Assembly: GCF_905175375.1 (NCBI RefSeq)
Contig: NZ_CAJIMS010000001.1
Span: forward strand, 1,240,001 to 1,304,000
DNA: 64,000 nt
DNA from: Chryseobacterium aquaeductus
Lineage (GTDB): Bacteria > Bacteroidota > Bacteroidia > Flavobacteriales > Weeksellaceae
Direction of reading: 5' to 3'
Shown here: piece by piece, positions 43,833 to 51,886 of the stretch
Layout of the letters: every line of letters starts with the position of its first letter
How positions within the stretch are numbered: position 1 is the stretch's first letter
Program-made: the position numbers and the translations under genes
Notes under the pieces: model-generated
What the model was told of the DNA's origin: nothing
What the model saw: the letters and a program-made list of their open reading frames with translations, nothing else
Database searches by the model: none

Positions 43833-43870
43833 AAATTAGCAAAGCATTTAAAAATGTTTTGCTAATTTTG
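43833..43870 (+). promoter_or_regulatory. Long inverted repeat overlapping a -7 box
   Basis: AAATTAGCAAAGCATTT at 43833-43849 is matched by AAATGTTTTGCTAATTT at 43852-43868 with one G-T pair. The right arm contains TAATTTTG (43863-43870), the probable -7 box of the next gene. The dyad may end the regulator mRNA and also control the lipoprotein promoter. Confidence 0.6.
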
Positions 43871-43892
43871 CTTATTACAATTAGTTATTGAT

Positions 43893-44543
43893 ATGAAAAA
43901 TATATTTTTAGGAATTATTTCGGTAGGAATTTTAGCCGTCTCTTGCAAAAAAGATGAAAAACCGACTTACATAAAAGATGAAGCAGGAGTTCAGCAATCA
44001 GCAACCACTGTAAATAATGCTCCACAACCTTCTTTATTAAATCAGGCAGGAATTCCGACAGTGTCACCAAATTCACAGAATGTTGCTACTGCACCAGGAA
44101 TGAATCCTCCACACGGACAACCAGGACACAAATGTGAAATCCCTGTGGGACAGCCATTGAACGGCTCACCAGCTCCGGCAGCGACGCCTGCTAATCAAAA
44201 CATTACGGTAAATGGGAATAACTCTGTACAGATCGATCCAAATGCAGTAAGTCCCGGAAAAATCATGGTTGATCAAAACGGTAAGCAAGTAAAAACTGCT
44301 CCGGGGATGAATCCTCCACACGGAGAGCCTGGTCATAGATGTGACATTCCTGTAGGGCAGGCTTTAAATAGCAAACCATCACCAGCTGCTCAACCAGCTG
44401 CGCAGACAGCCCAAGTACAAGCTCCTCAACCTGCACCAGTGACACAAGCAGTGGCAAACAATACGGGTCCAAAACCAAAATTAAATCCTGCTCATGGTGA
44501 GCCATGGCATGATTGTGCTAAAAAAGTGGGTGACGCACTATAA
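43893..44543 (+). CDS. Lipoprotein with three NPxHGxPxHxC repeats
   Basis: The 216-residue protein has a lipoprotein signal with Cys18 (LAVSC), then Pro/Gln/Ala-rich linkers separating three repeats. Repeat 1 covers Asn71-Cys81 (H74, H79, C81), repeat 2 Asn140-Cys150 (H143, H148, C150) and repeat 3 Asn198-Cys208 (H201, H206, C208). Repeats 1 and 2 are longer and nearly identical (TAPGMNPPHG...IPVGQ). Each repeat offers two histidines and one cysteine, a good site for Cu or Zn, though metal binding is inferred. The HGxPxHxC motif is known to me from flavobacterial proteins of unknown function. Neighbours are a Cys-rich protein and an HMA-TonB receptor. Confidence 0.85.
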   Translation: MKNIFLGIISVGILAVSCKKDEKPTYIKDEAGVQQSATTVNNAPQPSLLNQAGIPTVSPNSQNVATAPGMNPPHGQPGHKCEIPVGQPLNGSPAPAATPANQNITVNGNNSVQIDPNAVSPGKIMVDQNGKQVKTAPGMNPPHGEPGHRCDIPVGQALNSKPSPAAQPAAQTAQVQAPQPAPVTQAVANNTGPKPKLNPAHGEPWHDCAKKVGDAL

Positions 44544-44552
44544 TTTTTTTCG

Positions 44553-44560
44553 TAAGTTTG
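44553..44560 (+). promoter_or_regulatory. -7 box for the Cys-rich small protein gene
   Basis: TAAGTTTG is an exact TAnnTTTG, only 4 bases before the GTG start at 44565. Confidence 0.6.
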
Positions 44561-44564
44561 CACC

Positions 44565-44921
44565 GTGAAGTATATTCAGGTTTTATTAATTATCTTTTGT
44601 TTAGGAATTTTTTTGATTCCTAAAGATAATTTTTATGCTCAGGCTTCACAGGAAAACTGTTGCAAAACAGGCAATAAAGAAAATAGCTGTTGCGAAAACG
44701 ACCACAGCAAACACAATGAGAAAGATGACAAGTCTTCTTGCAGTGACGATTGTTGTTCGTATTGTATGACGTGTCACACTTTCGTTGAGAACCTTTCCAG
44801 CAAAACTGTTATATTCAATCACTCTCCGTTCAAAACTGAGAGAAAACTACAATTTCAGTATTCTGATCCTTACATTTCAGATCGTTTAAAAGATATTTGG
44901 CAGCCGCCAAAACTAAGTTAA
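44565..44921 (+). CDS. Cysteine-rich small secreted protein, GTG start
   Basis: The 118-residue protein starts with GTG, has a signal peptide of about 26 residues (FLIPKDNFYAQ), and then a stretch of about 50 residues packed with cysteine, histidine and acidic residues: QENCCKTG, NSCCENDHSKHNE, SSCSDDCCSYCMTCHTF. The C-terminal 40 residues are ordinary (RKLQFQYSDPYISDRLKDIW). Such composition suggests binding of a thiophilic metal such as copper in the periplasm. The function is not known. It lies between the HGxPxHxC lipoprotein and the HMA-TonB receptor gene. Confidence 0.75.
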   Translation: MKYIQVLLIIFCLGIFLIPKDNFYAQASQENCCKTGNKENSCCENDHSKHNEKDDKSSCSDDCCSYCMTCHTFVENLSSKTVIFNHSPFKTERKLQFQYSDPYISDRLKDIWQPPKLS

Positions 44922-44934
44922 TTATCATAAAACC

Positions 44935-44966
44935 ATTCATTATAGCTTTAATGAATCGTCTTTTTT
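44935..44966 (+). terminator. Weak terminator or attenuator before the HMA-TonB gene
   Basis: ATTCATT / AATGAAT with an 8-base loop and six Ts after a four-base gap, between two genes that otherwise look co-transcribed. Confidence 0.45.
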
Positions 44967-44988
44967 AATTAATTTAAATTTTAAACAA

Positions 44989-47679
44989 ATGAAACCATAC
45001 ATTACCAAGGTTTTCCTTGGCATATTCCTGTTATTTACACAATTTATATTTGCACAAAACCTTAATAAAAGTCAGTTTCAGGTTAAAGGAAACTGTGAGA
45101 TGTGCAAAGAACGAATAGAATCTACTGCATTACAAGCCGGAGCATCTGCCGCCAGATATTCTATTGATTCGCAAACTCTTACTTTAGAAACTTCCGGAAA
45201 TATTTCTGCTGAAGATATTCTAAAAAAAGTGGCAGAAGCGGGTCACGACAATGAAAAATTCAAAACTTCTTACGAAACCTATGAAAAACTTCCGGGATGT
45301 TGTCATTACGAAAGAGATATCACTCAAAATATAATTGCAAAAGATCATTCTGATCATTCAAAAAATGATAATGAATTTTTCGTAAAAGGAAACTGCGAAT
45401 CTTGTAAAGCAAGAATTGAGAAAGCCGCAAAATCTGCAGGAGCCAAGACGGCAAATTGGGATGCAGAAAAGCAAACTGTAACATTAGATTTTGATTCATC
45501 TACAACGTCAGCAGATACAATTCTTAAAAAAATCGCCGATGTAGGTCACGATAACGAAATGTACAAAACTTCAGATGAAGTGTATAAAAATCTTCCAGGA
45601 TGCTGTCTTTACGACAGAGGAATTCCTATGGGTGCTCCTAATCCGAAAGTGCATCTTGATGAAAAACCTACCCATAAAGACGCTGATGGTCACAATCATT
45701 CAGCCAAAGTAAAATCACACAGCAACAACGAAAAGAATATTGAAGAGGTAAAATTAACTGCTTCAAAAGCGGCTACTTCAATTAATAAAAAAGAGGCCGG
45801 TCTGGTTTTCAATATCGATTCAAAAGAATTATTAAAAGCAGCTTGCTGTAATCTTTCTGAAAGTTTCGAAACCAATGCAACTGTTGATGTATCATTTAAC
45901 AACGCTGTTACGGGAACAAAACAACTGAAAATGTTGGGTTTAGACCAAAAATACACCAGTTTGACTAAAGAACTTCTACCTGAGATCAGAGGTCTGGCAT
46001 CGGCTTACGGACTTAATTTCATTCCTGGAAGATGGATTGAAAGCATTCAGCTTACCAAAGGTGGAAGCACCGTAACCAGTGGATATGAAAGCATTACCGG
46101 ACAGATCAATACAGAGCTCATCAAACATTCAGAAAAATCTGAAACATCATTAAATTTGTTTTCGGATTTTAACGGAAGAGCAGAAGCAAATATTACACAC
46201 GTAGAACCTATCAACGATCATTGGACGCAAACTTTTCTACTTCACGGTAATGGAACGTTTGGTGATACAGACATGAACAATGACGGTTTTCTTGACAGAC
46301 CAAAAGGAACACAGTTAAACACAGCTTATTTATTGAATTTCAACGATTTAGAACATTCAGGTTTCGGTTCGCACTTTGGGATTAATTACGTTAAAGATGA
46401 AAGAACTGCCGGACAAATGGGTTTCGACAAAAAACTGCCTCAAGACAAACAAACTGCTTACGGAGTCGGTATTGATATCTCAAGATTTCAGGTTTGGAAC
46501 AAAACAGGATATGTTTTTAAAGGAAAACCTTACCAAAGTTTGGGTTGGATGAATCAGTATGTTTATCATCAGCAAGACAGCTTTTTTGGTCTGAGAAATT
46601 ATTCCGGGCAACAGCATACGTATTATTCAAATTTAATCTTTGAAAGCATCATCGGAAACACCAATCATAAATACAAAACAGGAGCAAGCTTCCTGTATGA
46701 TACCTACAACGAAGATTATCTGACCAACAATTTTAAAAGAAACGAAGTGGTTCCCGGAATTTTTGCTGAATATACGTTGACAGGTTTAAAATACACTTTG
46801 GTTGCCGGTGCAAGAGCAGATTTTCACAATTTGGCGGGAACTCAGTTTACTCCGCGATTAAATTTTAAATACGACTTCTCCCCACAAACAATTTTGAGAC
46901 TTTCAGCAGGAAGAGGTTTCAGAACAGCTTCTGTTTTTGCTGAAAACCAACAATATTTTGCCTCCAACAGAACGATCCAAATTCTAGAAAATGGCGGGAA
47001 TATTTATGGTTTAAGACCTGAAATTGCATGGAATTACGGCGCAAGTTTACAACAGGAATTCAAACTATTCGGGAAAAAATCTACGCTTATGGTAGATTTC
47101 TTCAGAACAGATTTCCAGGATCAGGTTTTGGTAGATCTTGACCGCTCACCACAACAGTTGACTTTCTATAATTTGGAAGGAAAATCTTTCGCCAACTCAT
47201 TCCAGACACAATGGGATTTTACGCCTTTCAAAAATTTTGATGTGAGATTAGCTTACAAATATTACGACGTACAGGCAGATTACATTGATGGAAGAAGAGA
47301 AATTCCTTTTATGGCGAAGCACAGAGGTTTTGTAAATCTTGCTTATGCAACCAATAAAAATACAAACGGCGGATTTTGGAGTTTTGATACAACTTTAAAT
47401 GTAGTGGGAAAACAGAGACTTCCCAATACTTCAAGCAATCCTGCAGAGTTTCAAATTCCTGCATATTCAGAATCTTATGCAATTGTGAATGCGCAAATTT
47501 CAAGAAATTTCAATCAGAGAATCAGAGCTTATGTTGGTGGTGAAAACCTTACTTCTTACAATCAGAAAAATGCAATTGTAGATTTCAAAAATCCTTTTGG
47601 AAATTATTTTGATGGTGGAATGGTTTATGCACCTATCATGAAGGCCAATTTCTATTTGGGACTGGATGTGAGTTTTTAG
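44989..47679 (+). CDS. TonB-dependent receptor with two N-terminal HMA-like domains
   Basis: The 896-residue protein has a signal peptide (1-22, FIFAQ). Two repeated heavy-metal-associated-like domains follow, each with GNCxxC (C36/C39 and C136/C139), a GHDNExxKT segment and an LPGCC tail (C104-105, C205-206). A His/Asp-rich linker (VHLDEKPTHK, DADGHNHS) leads to the plug (LLKAACCNLSESFETN; ITGQINTEL) and a barrel ending in FYLGLDVSF. It looks like a receptor for copper or a similar metal or metallophore, with the HMA pair catching metal on the periplasmic side. The usual HMA motif GMxCxxC is GNCxxC here. Copper specificity is inferred. Confidence 0.88.
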   Translation: MKPYITKVFLGIFLLFTQFIFAQNLNKSQFQVKGNCEMCKERIESTALQAGASAARYSIDSQTLTLETSGNISAEDILKKVAEAGHDNEKFKTSYETYEKLPGCCHYERDITQNIIAKDHSDHSKNDNEFFVKGNCESCKARIEKAAKSAGAKTANWDAEKQTVTLDFDSSTTSADTILKKIADVGHDNEMYKTSDEVYKNLPGCCLYDRGIPMGAPNPKVHLDEKPTHKDADGHNHSAKVKSHSNNEKNIEEVKLTASKAATSINKKEAGLVFNIDSKELLKAACCNLSESFETNATVDVSFNNAVTGTKQLKMLGLDQKYTSLTKELLPEIRGLASAYGLNFIPGRWIESIQLTKGGSTVTSGYESITGQINTELIKHSEKSETSLNLFSDFNGRAEANITHVEPINDHWTQTFLLHGNGTFGDTDMNNDGFLDRPKGTQLNTAYLLNFNDLEHSGFGSHFGINYVKDERTAGQMGFDKKLPQDKQTAYGVGIDISRFQVWNKTGYVFKGKPYQSLGWMNQYVYHQQDSFFGLRNYSGQQHTYYSNLIFESIIGNTNHKYKTGASFLYDTYNEDYLTNNFKRNEVVPGIFAEYTLTGLKYTLVAGARADFHNLAGTQFTPRLNFKYDFSPQTILRLSAGRGFRTASVFAENQQYFASNRTIQILENGGNIYGLRPEIAWNYGASLQQEFKLFGKKSTLMVDFFRTDFQDQVLVDLDRSPQQLTFYNLEGKSFANSFQTQWDFTPFKNFDVRLAYKYYDVQADYIDGRREIPFMAKHRGFVNLAYATNKNTNGGFWSFDTTLNVVGKQRLPNTSSNPAEFQIPAYSESYAIVNAQISRNFNQRIRAYVGGENLTSYNQKNAIVDFKNPFGNYFDGGMVYAPIMKANFYLGLDVSF

Positions 47680-47800
47680 TTTATGCAACTTTGAAGAACC
47701 AGTAGTGACAAGCTTTTTAACACATAAATTTATTTAAATTGAAAACAAAACTATTGCAGCTTATGTGACTAATTTGCATATTAACTTTTAGATAAAAAAC

Positions 47801-47846
47801 AAGCGTGATTTCAACAATTTAATACTGTTGTCATCATGCTTTTTTG
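47801..47846 (+). terminator. Terminator after the HMA-TonB gene
   Basis: AAGCGTGAT / ATCATGCTT (one G-T pair) with a long loop and a T run. Confidence 0.65.
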
Positions 47847-47852
47847 TATTTT

Positions 47853-47860
47853 TATTTTTG
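47853..47860 (+). promoter_or_regulatory. -7 box for the OsmC gene
   Basis: TATTTTTG, 26 bases before the ATG at 47887. Confidence 0.45.
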
Positions 47861-47886
47861 AATTTTTAAACATACAATATTAAAAT

Positions 47887-48306
47887 ATGAAACGTAACGC
47901 AACAGCCGTTTGGAACGGTACCGTAAAAGAAGGAAAAGGTCATTTAACAACCCAAAGTACAACCCTAAACCAAACTCAATACTCTTTCAGCAGCCGTTTT
48001 GAAGAAGGTGTAGGAACAAATCCTGAAGAATTGTTGGCAGCGGCCCACGCAGGATGCTTCACAATGAAATTGAGTGCAGAACTTTCTCAGGCTGGTTTTA
48101 CACCTGAAGAACTGACTACAAAATCTGTAATCACACTAGATCCTGCTGCAGGAAAAATTATAAAATCTGAATTGACTTTAACGGCAAAAGTTCCGGGAAT
48201 TTCAGAAGAAGAATTTCAGAAGTACGCAAAAATCGCTGAAGAAGGCTGTCCGGTAAGTGCGGCTTTCAATTTTGAAATCACGCTAAATGCCACATTAGCT
48301 TCATAA
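47887..48306 (+). CDS. osmC: OsmC family peroxiredoxin
   Basis: OsmC reduces organic hydroperoxides. The 139-residue protein has the first catalytic cysteine in the [16 protein letters not shown] helix and the second in [14 protein letters not shown], with the N-terminal [12 protein letters not shown] strand pair typical of the OsmC subfamily rather than Ohr. It stands alone between terminators and so has its own promoter. It precedes the TetR gene, but an operator for TetR is not seen at the osmC promoter. Confidence 0.92.
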   Translation: MKRNATAVWNGTVKEGKGHLTTQSTTLNQTQYSFSSRFEEGVGTNPEELLAAAHAGCFTMKLSAELSQAGFTPEELTTKSVITLDPAAGKIIKSELTLTAKVPGISEEEFQKYAKIAEEGCPVSAAFNFEITLNATLAS

Positions 48307-48421
48307 GCTTAACAAATTTTAATCAATTCAATCAGCTAACATTTTTTCTAAACAGCTGATATTCATTTAAAATCTAAAATAAAATCTGGGTTATCTACGT
48401 AACTCAGATTTATTTTTGTTT

Positions 48422-48447
48422 AAAAATATACCGATTGGTATATTTTT
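48422..48447. promoter_or_regulatory. Palindromic operator in the TetR promoter
   Basis: Perfect 11-base arms AAAAATATACC and GGTATATTTTT around GATT. It ends 2 bases before the -7 box TATATTTG and covers the -33 region, a typical site for autorepression by the TetR protein. Confidence 0.65.
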
Positions 48448-48449
48448 GT

Positions 48450-48457
48450 TATATTTG
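48450..48457 (+). promoter_or_regulatory. -7 box for the TetR-thioesterase operon
   Basis: TATATTTG, exact match, 19 bases before the ATG at 48477 and directly after the palindrome. Confidence 0.6.
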
Positions 48458-48476
48458 CAGACCATTTTAGCAGAAA

Positions 48477-49082
48477 ATGTCTAAAGCAGATAAAACAAAG
48501 CAGTTCATTATTGAGAAAACAGCTGCTCTCTTCAACAGCAAAGGCTATACAAGAACATCATTATCTGATATTTCTGAAGCTACTGGTTTGACAAAGGGAA
48601 GCATCTATGGAAATTTTGAGAATAGAGACGAACTGGCGCTTGAGGTTTATAAATTCAATTCAGGATTGCTTACAAAAAATCTATCCAGGTCTTTTGGGAA
48701 AGACTTTCCTACAGCTTTAGACAAGCTTAAAGCATTTGTAGCATTTTATAGAAAAAACTGGCATTTTGTTTTCGCTAATGGTGGTTGCCCGATCATGAAT
48801 GCGGCAACAGAATCTGATGATACCTTTCCTCATCTTAAAAATCAGGTTAAAATTTCGTTTGAAGAGTGGATGAAAAGAATTTCTACCATCATCACGAAAG
48901 GTCAGAAAAGCGGAGAATTTAATCCTGAAATATCTGCGCAGGAATATGCTTCATTATTCATAATGCTCGTTGAAGGCGGCATTCTTTTATCTAAAACCAC
49001 ATCTGACGAAAAACATTTAAATCTGGCATTAGACAAGATTTTAAAAATCATTAATAAAGAAATACAAAAGATTCCGTCATAA
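48477..49082 (+). CDS. TetR/AcrR family repressor
   Basis: The 201-residue regulator has an N-terminal helix-turn-helix (about residues 10-55, FNSKGYTRTSLSDISEATGLTKGSIYGNFENRDELALEV in the usual order). The C-terminal ligand domain has FANGGCPIMNAATESDD, a pattern typical of a subgroup with the TetR_C_16-like fold. The perfect palindrome overlapping its promoter suggests autoregulation. It is followed 10 bases later by a thioesterase gene that should be under the same control. The ligand may be a fatty acid or CoA derivative, judging from neighbours; this is a guess. Confidence 0.92.
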   Translation: MSKADKTKQFIIEKTAALFNSKGYTRTSLSDISEATGLTKGSIYGNFENRDELALEVYKFNSGLLTKNLSRSFGKDFPTALDKLKAFVAFYRKNWHFVFANGGCPIMNAATESDDTFPHLKNQVKISFEEWMKRISTIITKGQKSGEFNPEISAQEYASLFIMLVEGGILLSKTTSDEKHLNLALDKILKIINKEIQKIPS

Positions 49083-49092
49083 AAAGGTTGCT

Positions 49093-49518
49093 ATGGATAA
49101 ACTTGCAAAATTACAATCATTCGTCGGTAAAGAATTTACAGAATCGCCGTCACCGTTTATGCGCTGGCTAAAACCTATTGTGATTTCAGCAGAAGAAGGG
49201 CAGATTGCGTTTAGATATACGGTGAGACCAGAATGGCTGAATCCGATGGGAAATCTTCACGGTGGCGTTACAGCAGCTATCATGGATGACATTATTGGCG
49301 CAACTATGTTTTCTCTGAATGAAAATTCATTTCTAACAACCATCAATAATGTGATTGATTATTTTTCGACTGCGAAAGAAAACGATCAAATTATAGCCGA
49401 AACGAAAATCATCAAAAGAGGTAAACAATTCGTAAACACACAATGTGAAATTTGGAATGCTGACAAAACACGCTTGATCGCGAGAGGAACTTCTAATTTA
49501 TTTAAAATCAATAACTAA
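49093..49518 (+). CDS. PaaI family acyl-CoA thioesterase
   Basis: The 141-residue hotdog-fold enzyme shows the PaaI/YbgC-type segment WLNPMGNLHGGVTAAIMDDIIG, where HGG and the following aspartate form the active site, and the strands INNVIDYFSTAKENDQIIAETKIIKRGKQFVNTQCEIW. It hydrolyses acyl-CoA or aryl-CoA thioesters. It follows the TetR gene by 10 bases, and a fabF gene is next downstream, so a regulated lipid-related function is plausible. Confidence 0.9.
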   Translation: MDKLAKLQSFVGKEFTESPSPFMRWLKPIVISAEEGQIAFRYTVRPEWLNPMGNLHGGVTAAIMDDIIGATMFSLNENSFLTTINNVIDYFSTAKENDQIIAETKIIKRGKQFVNTQCEIWNADKTRLIARGTSNLFKINN

Positions 49519-49581
49519 AAAAAAAACGGTCAACAAAAATTTAAATTATTTGGCACGATTATTTACACATTAAAAAAAGAA

Positions 49582-49686
49582 TAAAATCTATATATGAAAT
49601 CGCTAAAACTTGTTTTGATATATAAACATTAATTTAAATAAGCGATATCATATAACCTTTAAAAAAAAGTATAAAATCTATATGAA
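49582..49686 (+). repeat. Direct repeat upstream of fabF with a 12-codon mini-ORF
   Basis: ATAAAATCTATAT occurs at 49581-49593 and again at 49671-49683, next to the fabF start. The first copy leads into ATG at 49594, which opens a frame of 12 codons (MKSLKLVLIYKH) to TAA at 49630-49632. It may be a leader peptide or a duplicated initiation region. Confidence 0.4.
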
Positions 49687-50923
49687 AAGAGTTGTCATCA
49701 CAGGATTGGGTGCAGTAACACCTTTGGGAAACAATGTCGAAGATTTTTGGCAGAACAGCATCAACGGAAAAAGTGGAGCTGATCTTATCAAACATTTTGA
49801 TACAGAGAAATTTAAGGTTAACTTTGCGTGCGAAGTCAAAAACTTTGATCCTAAAGCTCATCTTACCCATCACGAAATAAAAAGAAGCGATCTTTTCACG
49901 CAATATGCATTACACTCTTCTGCAGAAGCTATACAGGATTCGGGTTTGGATCTGGAAAAAATGGATCCGTTTGACATTGGAGTGATCTGGGGAACCGGAC
50001 AAGGAGGAATGTGGACTTTTGAGAATGAAGTAATGGGATTTGCGAAAGGAGACGGAACACCACGTTTCAATCCTTTTTTGGTTCCTAAATTTATTCCAAA
50101 TATGGCTCCGGGAATGATCTCTATGAAATTTGGGCTTCAGGGGATTAATTACAGCACTATTTCAGCGTGCGCTTCAGGCAACACTGCTTTGATGGATGCC
50201 TTCAATTATATTCGTTTAGGAAAAGCAAAAGTAATGATTTCTGGAGGATCAGAGGCGTCAATCACACCTGCTACAGTGGGTGGTTTTTCTGCAATGAAAG
50301 CGATGTCTACAAGAAATGATGATTTTACTACTGCAAGTAGACCTTATGATTCAGACAGAGATGGTTTTGTAATGGCAGAAGGTGCAGGGGCACTTATCTT
50401 GGAGGAGTACGAACACGCAAAAGCAAGAGGTGCGAAAATATATGCTGAGTTTGCCGGTGCGGCAATGACAGCTGATGCATATCACATGACAGCACCTCAT
50501 CCAGAAGGCGTAGGTGCCATAAAAGCAATGCAGCTTTCTCTAAAAGAAGCCGGATTAAACACTGAAGATATTGATTATATCAACCCACACGCAACATCAA
50601 CGCCGTTGGGAGATTTGTTGGAATTAACTGCCATAAACAAACTTTTCAGAGGTTCGGAGAATTTACACATCAGTGCTACGAAATCTATGACAGGTCACTT
50701 ATTGGGAGCTGCAGGTGCAGTAGAGGCCATTCTATCTATAAAAGCGATTCAAAATGGTATTATTCCACCAACAATTAATGTTGAAAGCTTTGATAAAGAA
50801 CTTCCCAAAGACATTCATATCGTATTTAATGAAGCTAGAGAGAAGCAAATAAATTCAGCGTTGAGCAATGCTTTTGGGTTCGGAGGGCATAATGCTACTT
50901 TAGTATTCAAAAAGTTTAACTAA
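49682..50923 (+). CDS. fabF: Beta-ketoacyl-ACP synthase II (stand-alone)
   Basis: FabF lengthens acyl chains by condensing acyl-ACP with malonyl-ACP. The 413-residue protein has the catalytic triad Cys163 in ISACASGNT, His303 in NPHATSTPLGD and His339 in KSMTGHLLGA, and the family ending NAFGFGGHNATLVF. It is not next to acpP or other fab genes. In Bacteroidetes the main fabF usually stands beside acpP, so this may be a second copy with a special role. It lies downstream of a TetR-thioesterase operon and could share its regulation, but a 163-base spacer separates them. Confidence 0.9.
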   Translation: MKRVVITGLGAVTPLGNNVEDFWQNSINGKSGADLIKHFDTEKFKVNFACEVKNFDPKAHLTHHEIKRSDLFTQYALHSSAEAIQDSGLDLEKMDPFDIGVIWGTGQGGMWTFENEVMGFAKGDGTPRFNPFLVPKFIPNMAPGMISMKFGLQGINYSTISACASGNTALMDAFNYIRLGKAKVMISGGSEASITPATVGGFSAMKAMSTRNDDFTTASRPYDSDRDGFVMAEGAGALILEEYEHAKARGAKIYAEFAGAAMTADAYHMTAPHPEGVGAIKAMQLSLKEAGLNTEDIDYINPHATSTPLGDLLELTAINKLFRGSENLHISATKSMTGHLLGAAGAVEAILSIKAIQNGIIPPTINVESFDKELPKDIHIVFNEAREKQINSALSNAFGFGGHNATLVFKKFN

Positions 50924-50946
50924 ATATTCAATTTTGAAAAATAGAA

Positions 50947-50974
50947 AAAGCAGTCGAAATTCGACTGCTTTTTT
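50947..50974. terminator. Bidirectional terminator after fabF
   Basis: AAAGCAGTCGAA / TTCGACTGCTTT, perfect, with A and T runs for both convergent genes. Confidence 0.9.
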
Positions 50975-51000
50975 ATAGCTTGTTATTAAAATTAATCAGA

Positions 51001-51759
51001 TTAAGCCTTTAGCCATTCTGAAGAAGTTAAATAATTCTGATCCGGATAATAAATAAAAAGACAGTTTTTCCCTTTTATTGTATTGATAATTGGTTCTGTT
51101 AAACTTCTCGGAAGTGCGGGGCAACCCCAACTTCTTCCTATTCTCTTGTGAGTTGCTGCAAATTCTTCACTTACGTAATCTGCACCGTGCATCACAACTG
51201 CTCTTTTATATGCTGCATCGTTAAATCCTTTGTCCATCCCTAAAAGTTTCAGAGAATATCCGTTGTCTCCGTTGTATGTAGATTCAGTAATATAAAATCC
51301 CATGCTGCTTTGAAGTGAACTTTCTGTGTTAGAGAAATTAGTGGCAAATTCTTCACCTGTGTTTTTACCGTGGGCAACTAATGAGTTGAATAAAACCTTT
51401 TTTTCGTTGAGATCGATCACCCAAAGTCTTTTGGAATTTGATGACATCGAAAAATCGCAGATCGTCAATAAATGTGCTTCCTGATCTAGTTTTCCTGCTT
51501 TTTTTAGATTTTCAAATCCTATTAAAGCTTTTCCGAAGACATCAAAATTTAGTTTGTGATCGCTTTCGAATAGTATTGAATTATAAAGTTCTTCTGATGA
51601 ACTCACTGAGGATATTTCTTTGTCAGATTTTTTTTCAATTGATGTTTCTATTTTGTTTTTGGATGTATTTTCATTTTTAATTTCTGATAATTTCGGAGAA
51701 AGATAAAATGAGGTCGTGACCAAATATACAATTCCTAATACGCTATAAAATCCTTTCAT
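51001..51759 (-). CDS. Murein L,D-transpeptidase catalytic domain family protein
   Basis: The 252-residue protein has an N-terminal membrane or signal segment (1-22), a charged linker and a catalytic domain of the murein L,D-transpeptidase family. The active-site histidine is in VMHGADYVSEE and the catalytic cysteine in RIGRSWGCPALP. Earlier strands (LLTICDFSMSSNSKRLWVIDL, ESTYNGDNGYSLKL) fit. It probably acts on peptidoglycan or periplasmic peptides. Whether it is a transpeptidase or a carboxypeptidase is not clear. It is transcribed towards fabF. Confidence 0.85.
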   Translation of the reverse strand: MKGFYSVLGIVYLVTTSFYLSPKLSEIKNENTSKNKIETSIEKKSDKEISSVSSSEELYNSILFESDHKLNFDVFGKALIGFENLKKAGKLDQEAHLLTICDFSMSSNSKRLWVIDLNEKKVLFNSLVAHGKNTGEEFATNFSNTESSLQSSMGFYITESTYNGDNGYSLKLLGMDKGFNDAAYKRAVVMHGADYVSEEFAATHKRIGRSWGCPALPRSLTEPIINTIKGKNCLFIYYPDQNYLTSSEWLKA

Positions 51760-51886
51760 TAAATATTATGTTAAATTAGATTGTGAGTACAAAACTATAA
51801 AAACATAACGGGGTATCAGTAAAAAACTTATAAAGTTTAACTGAATTTAAGAAAGTTTAACGTAATGATTATCTGTTGATAAGCTA

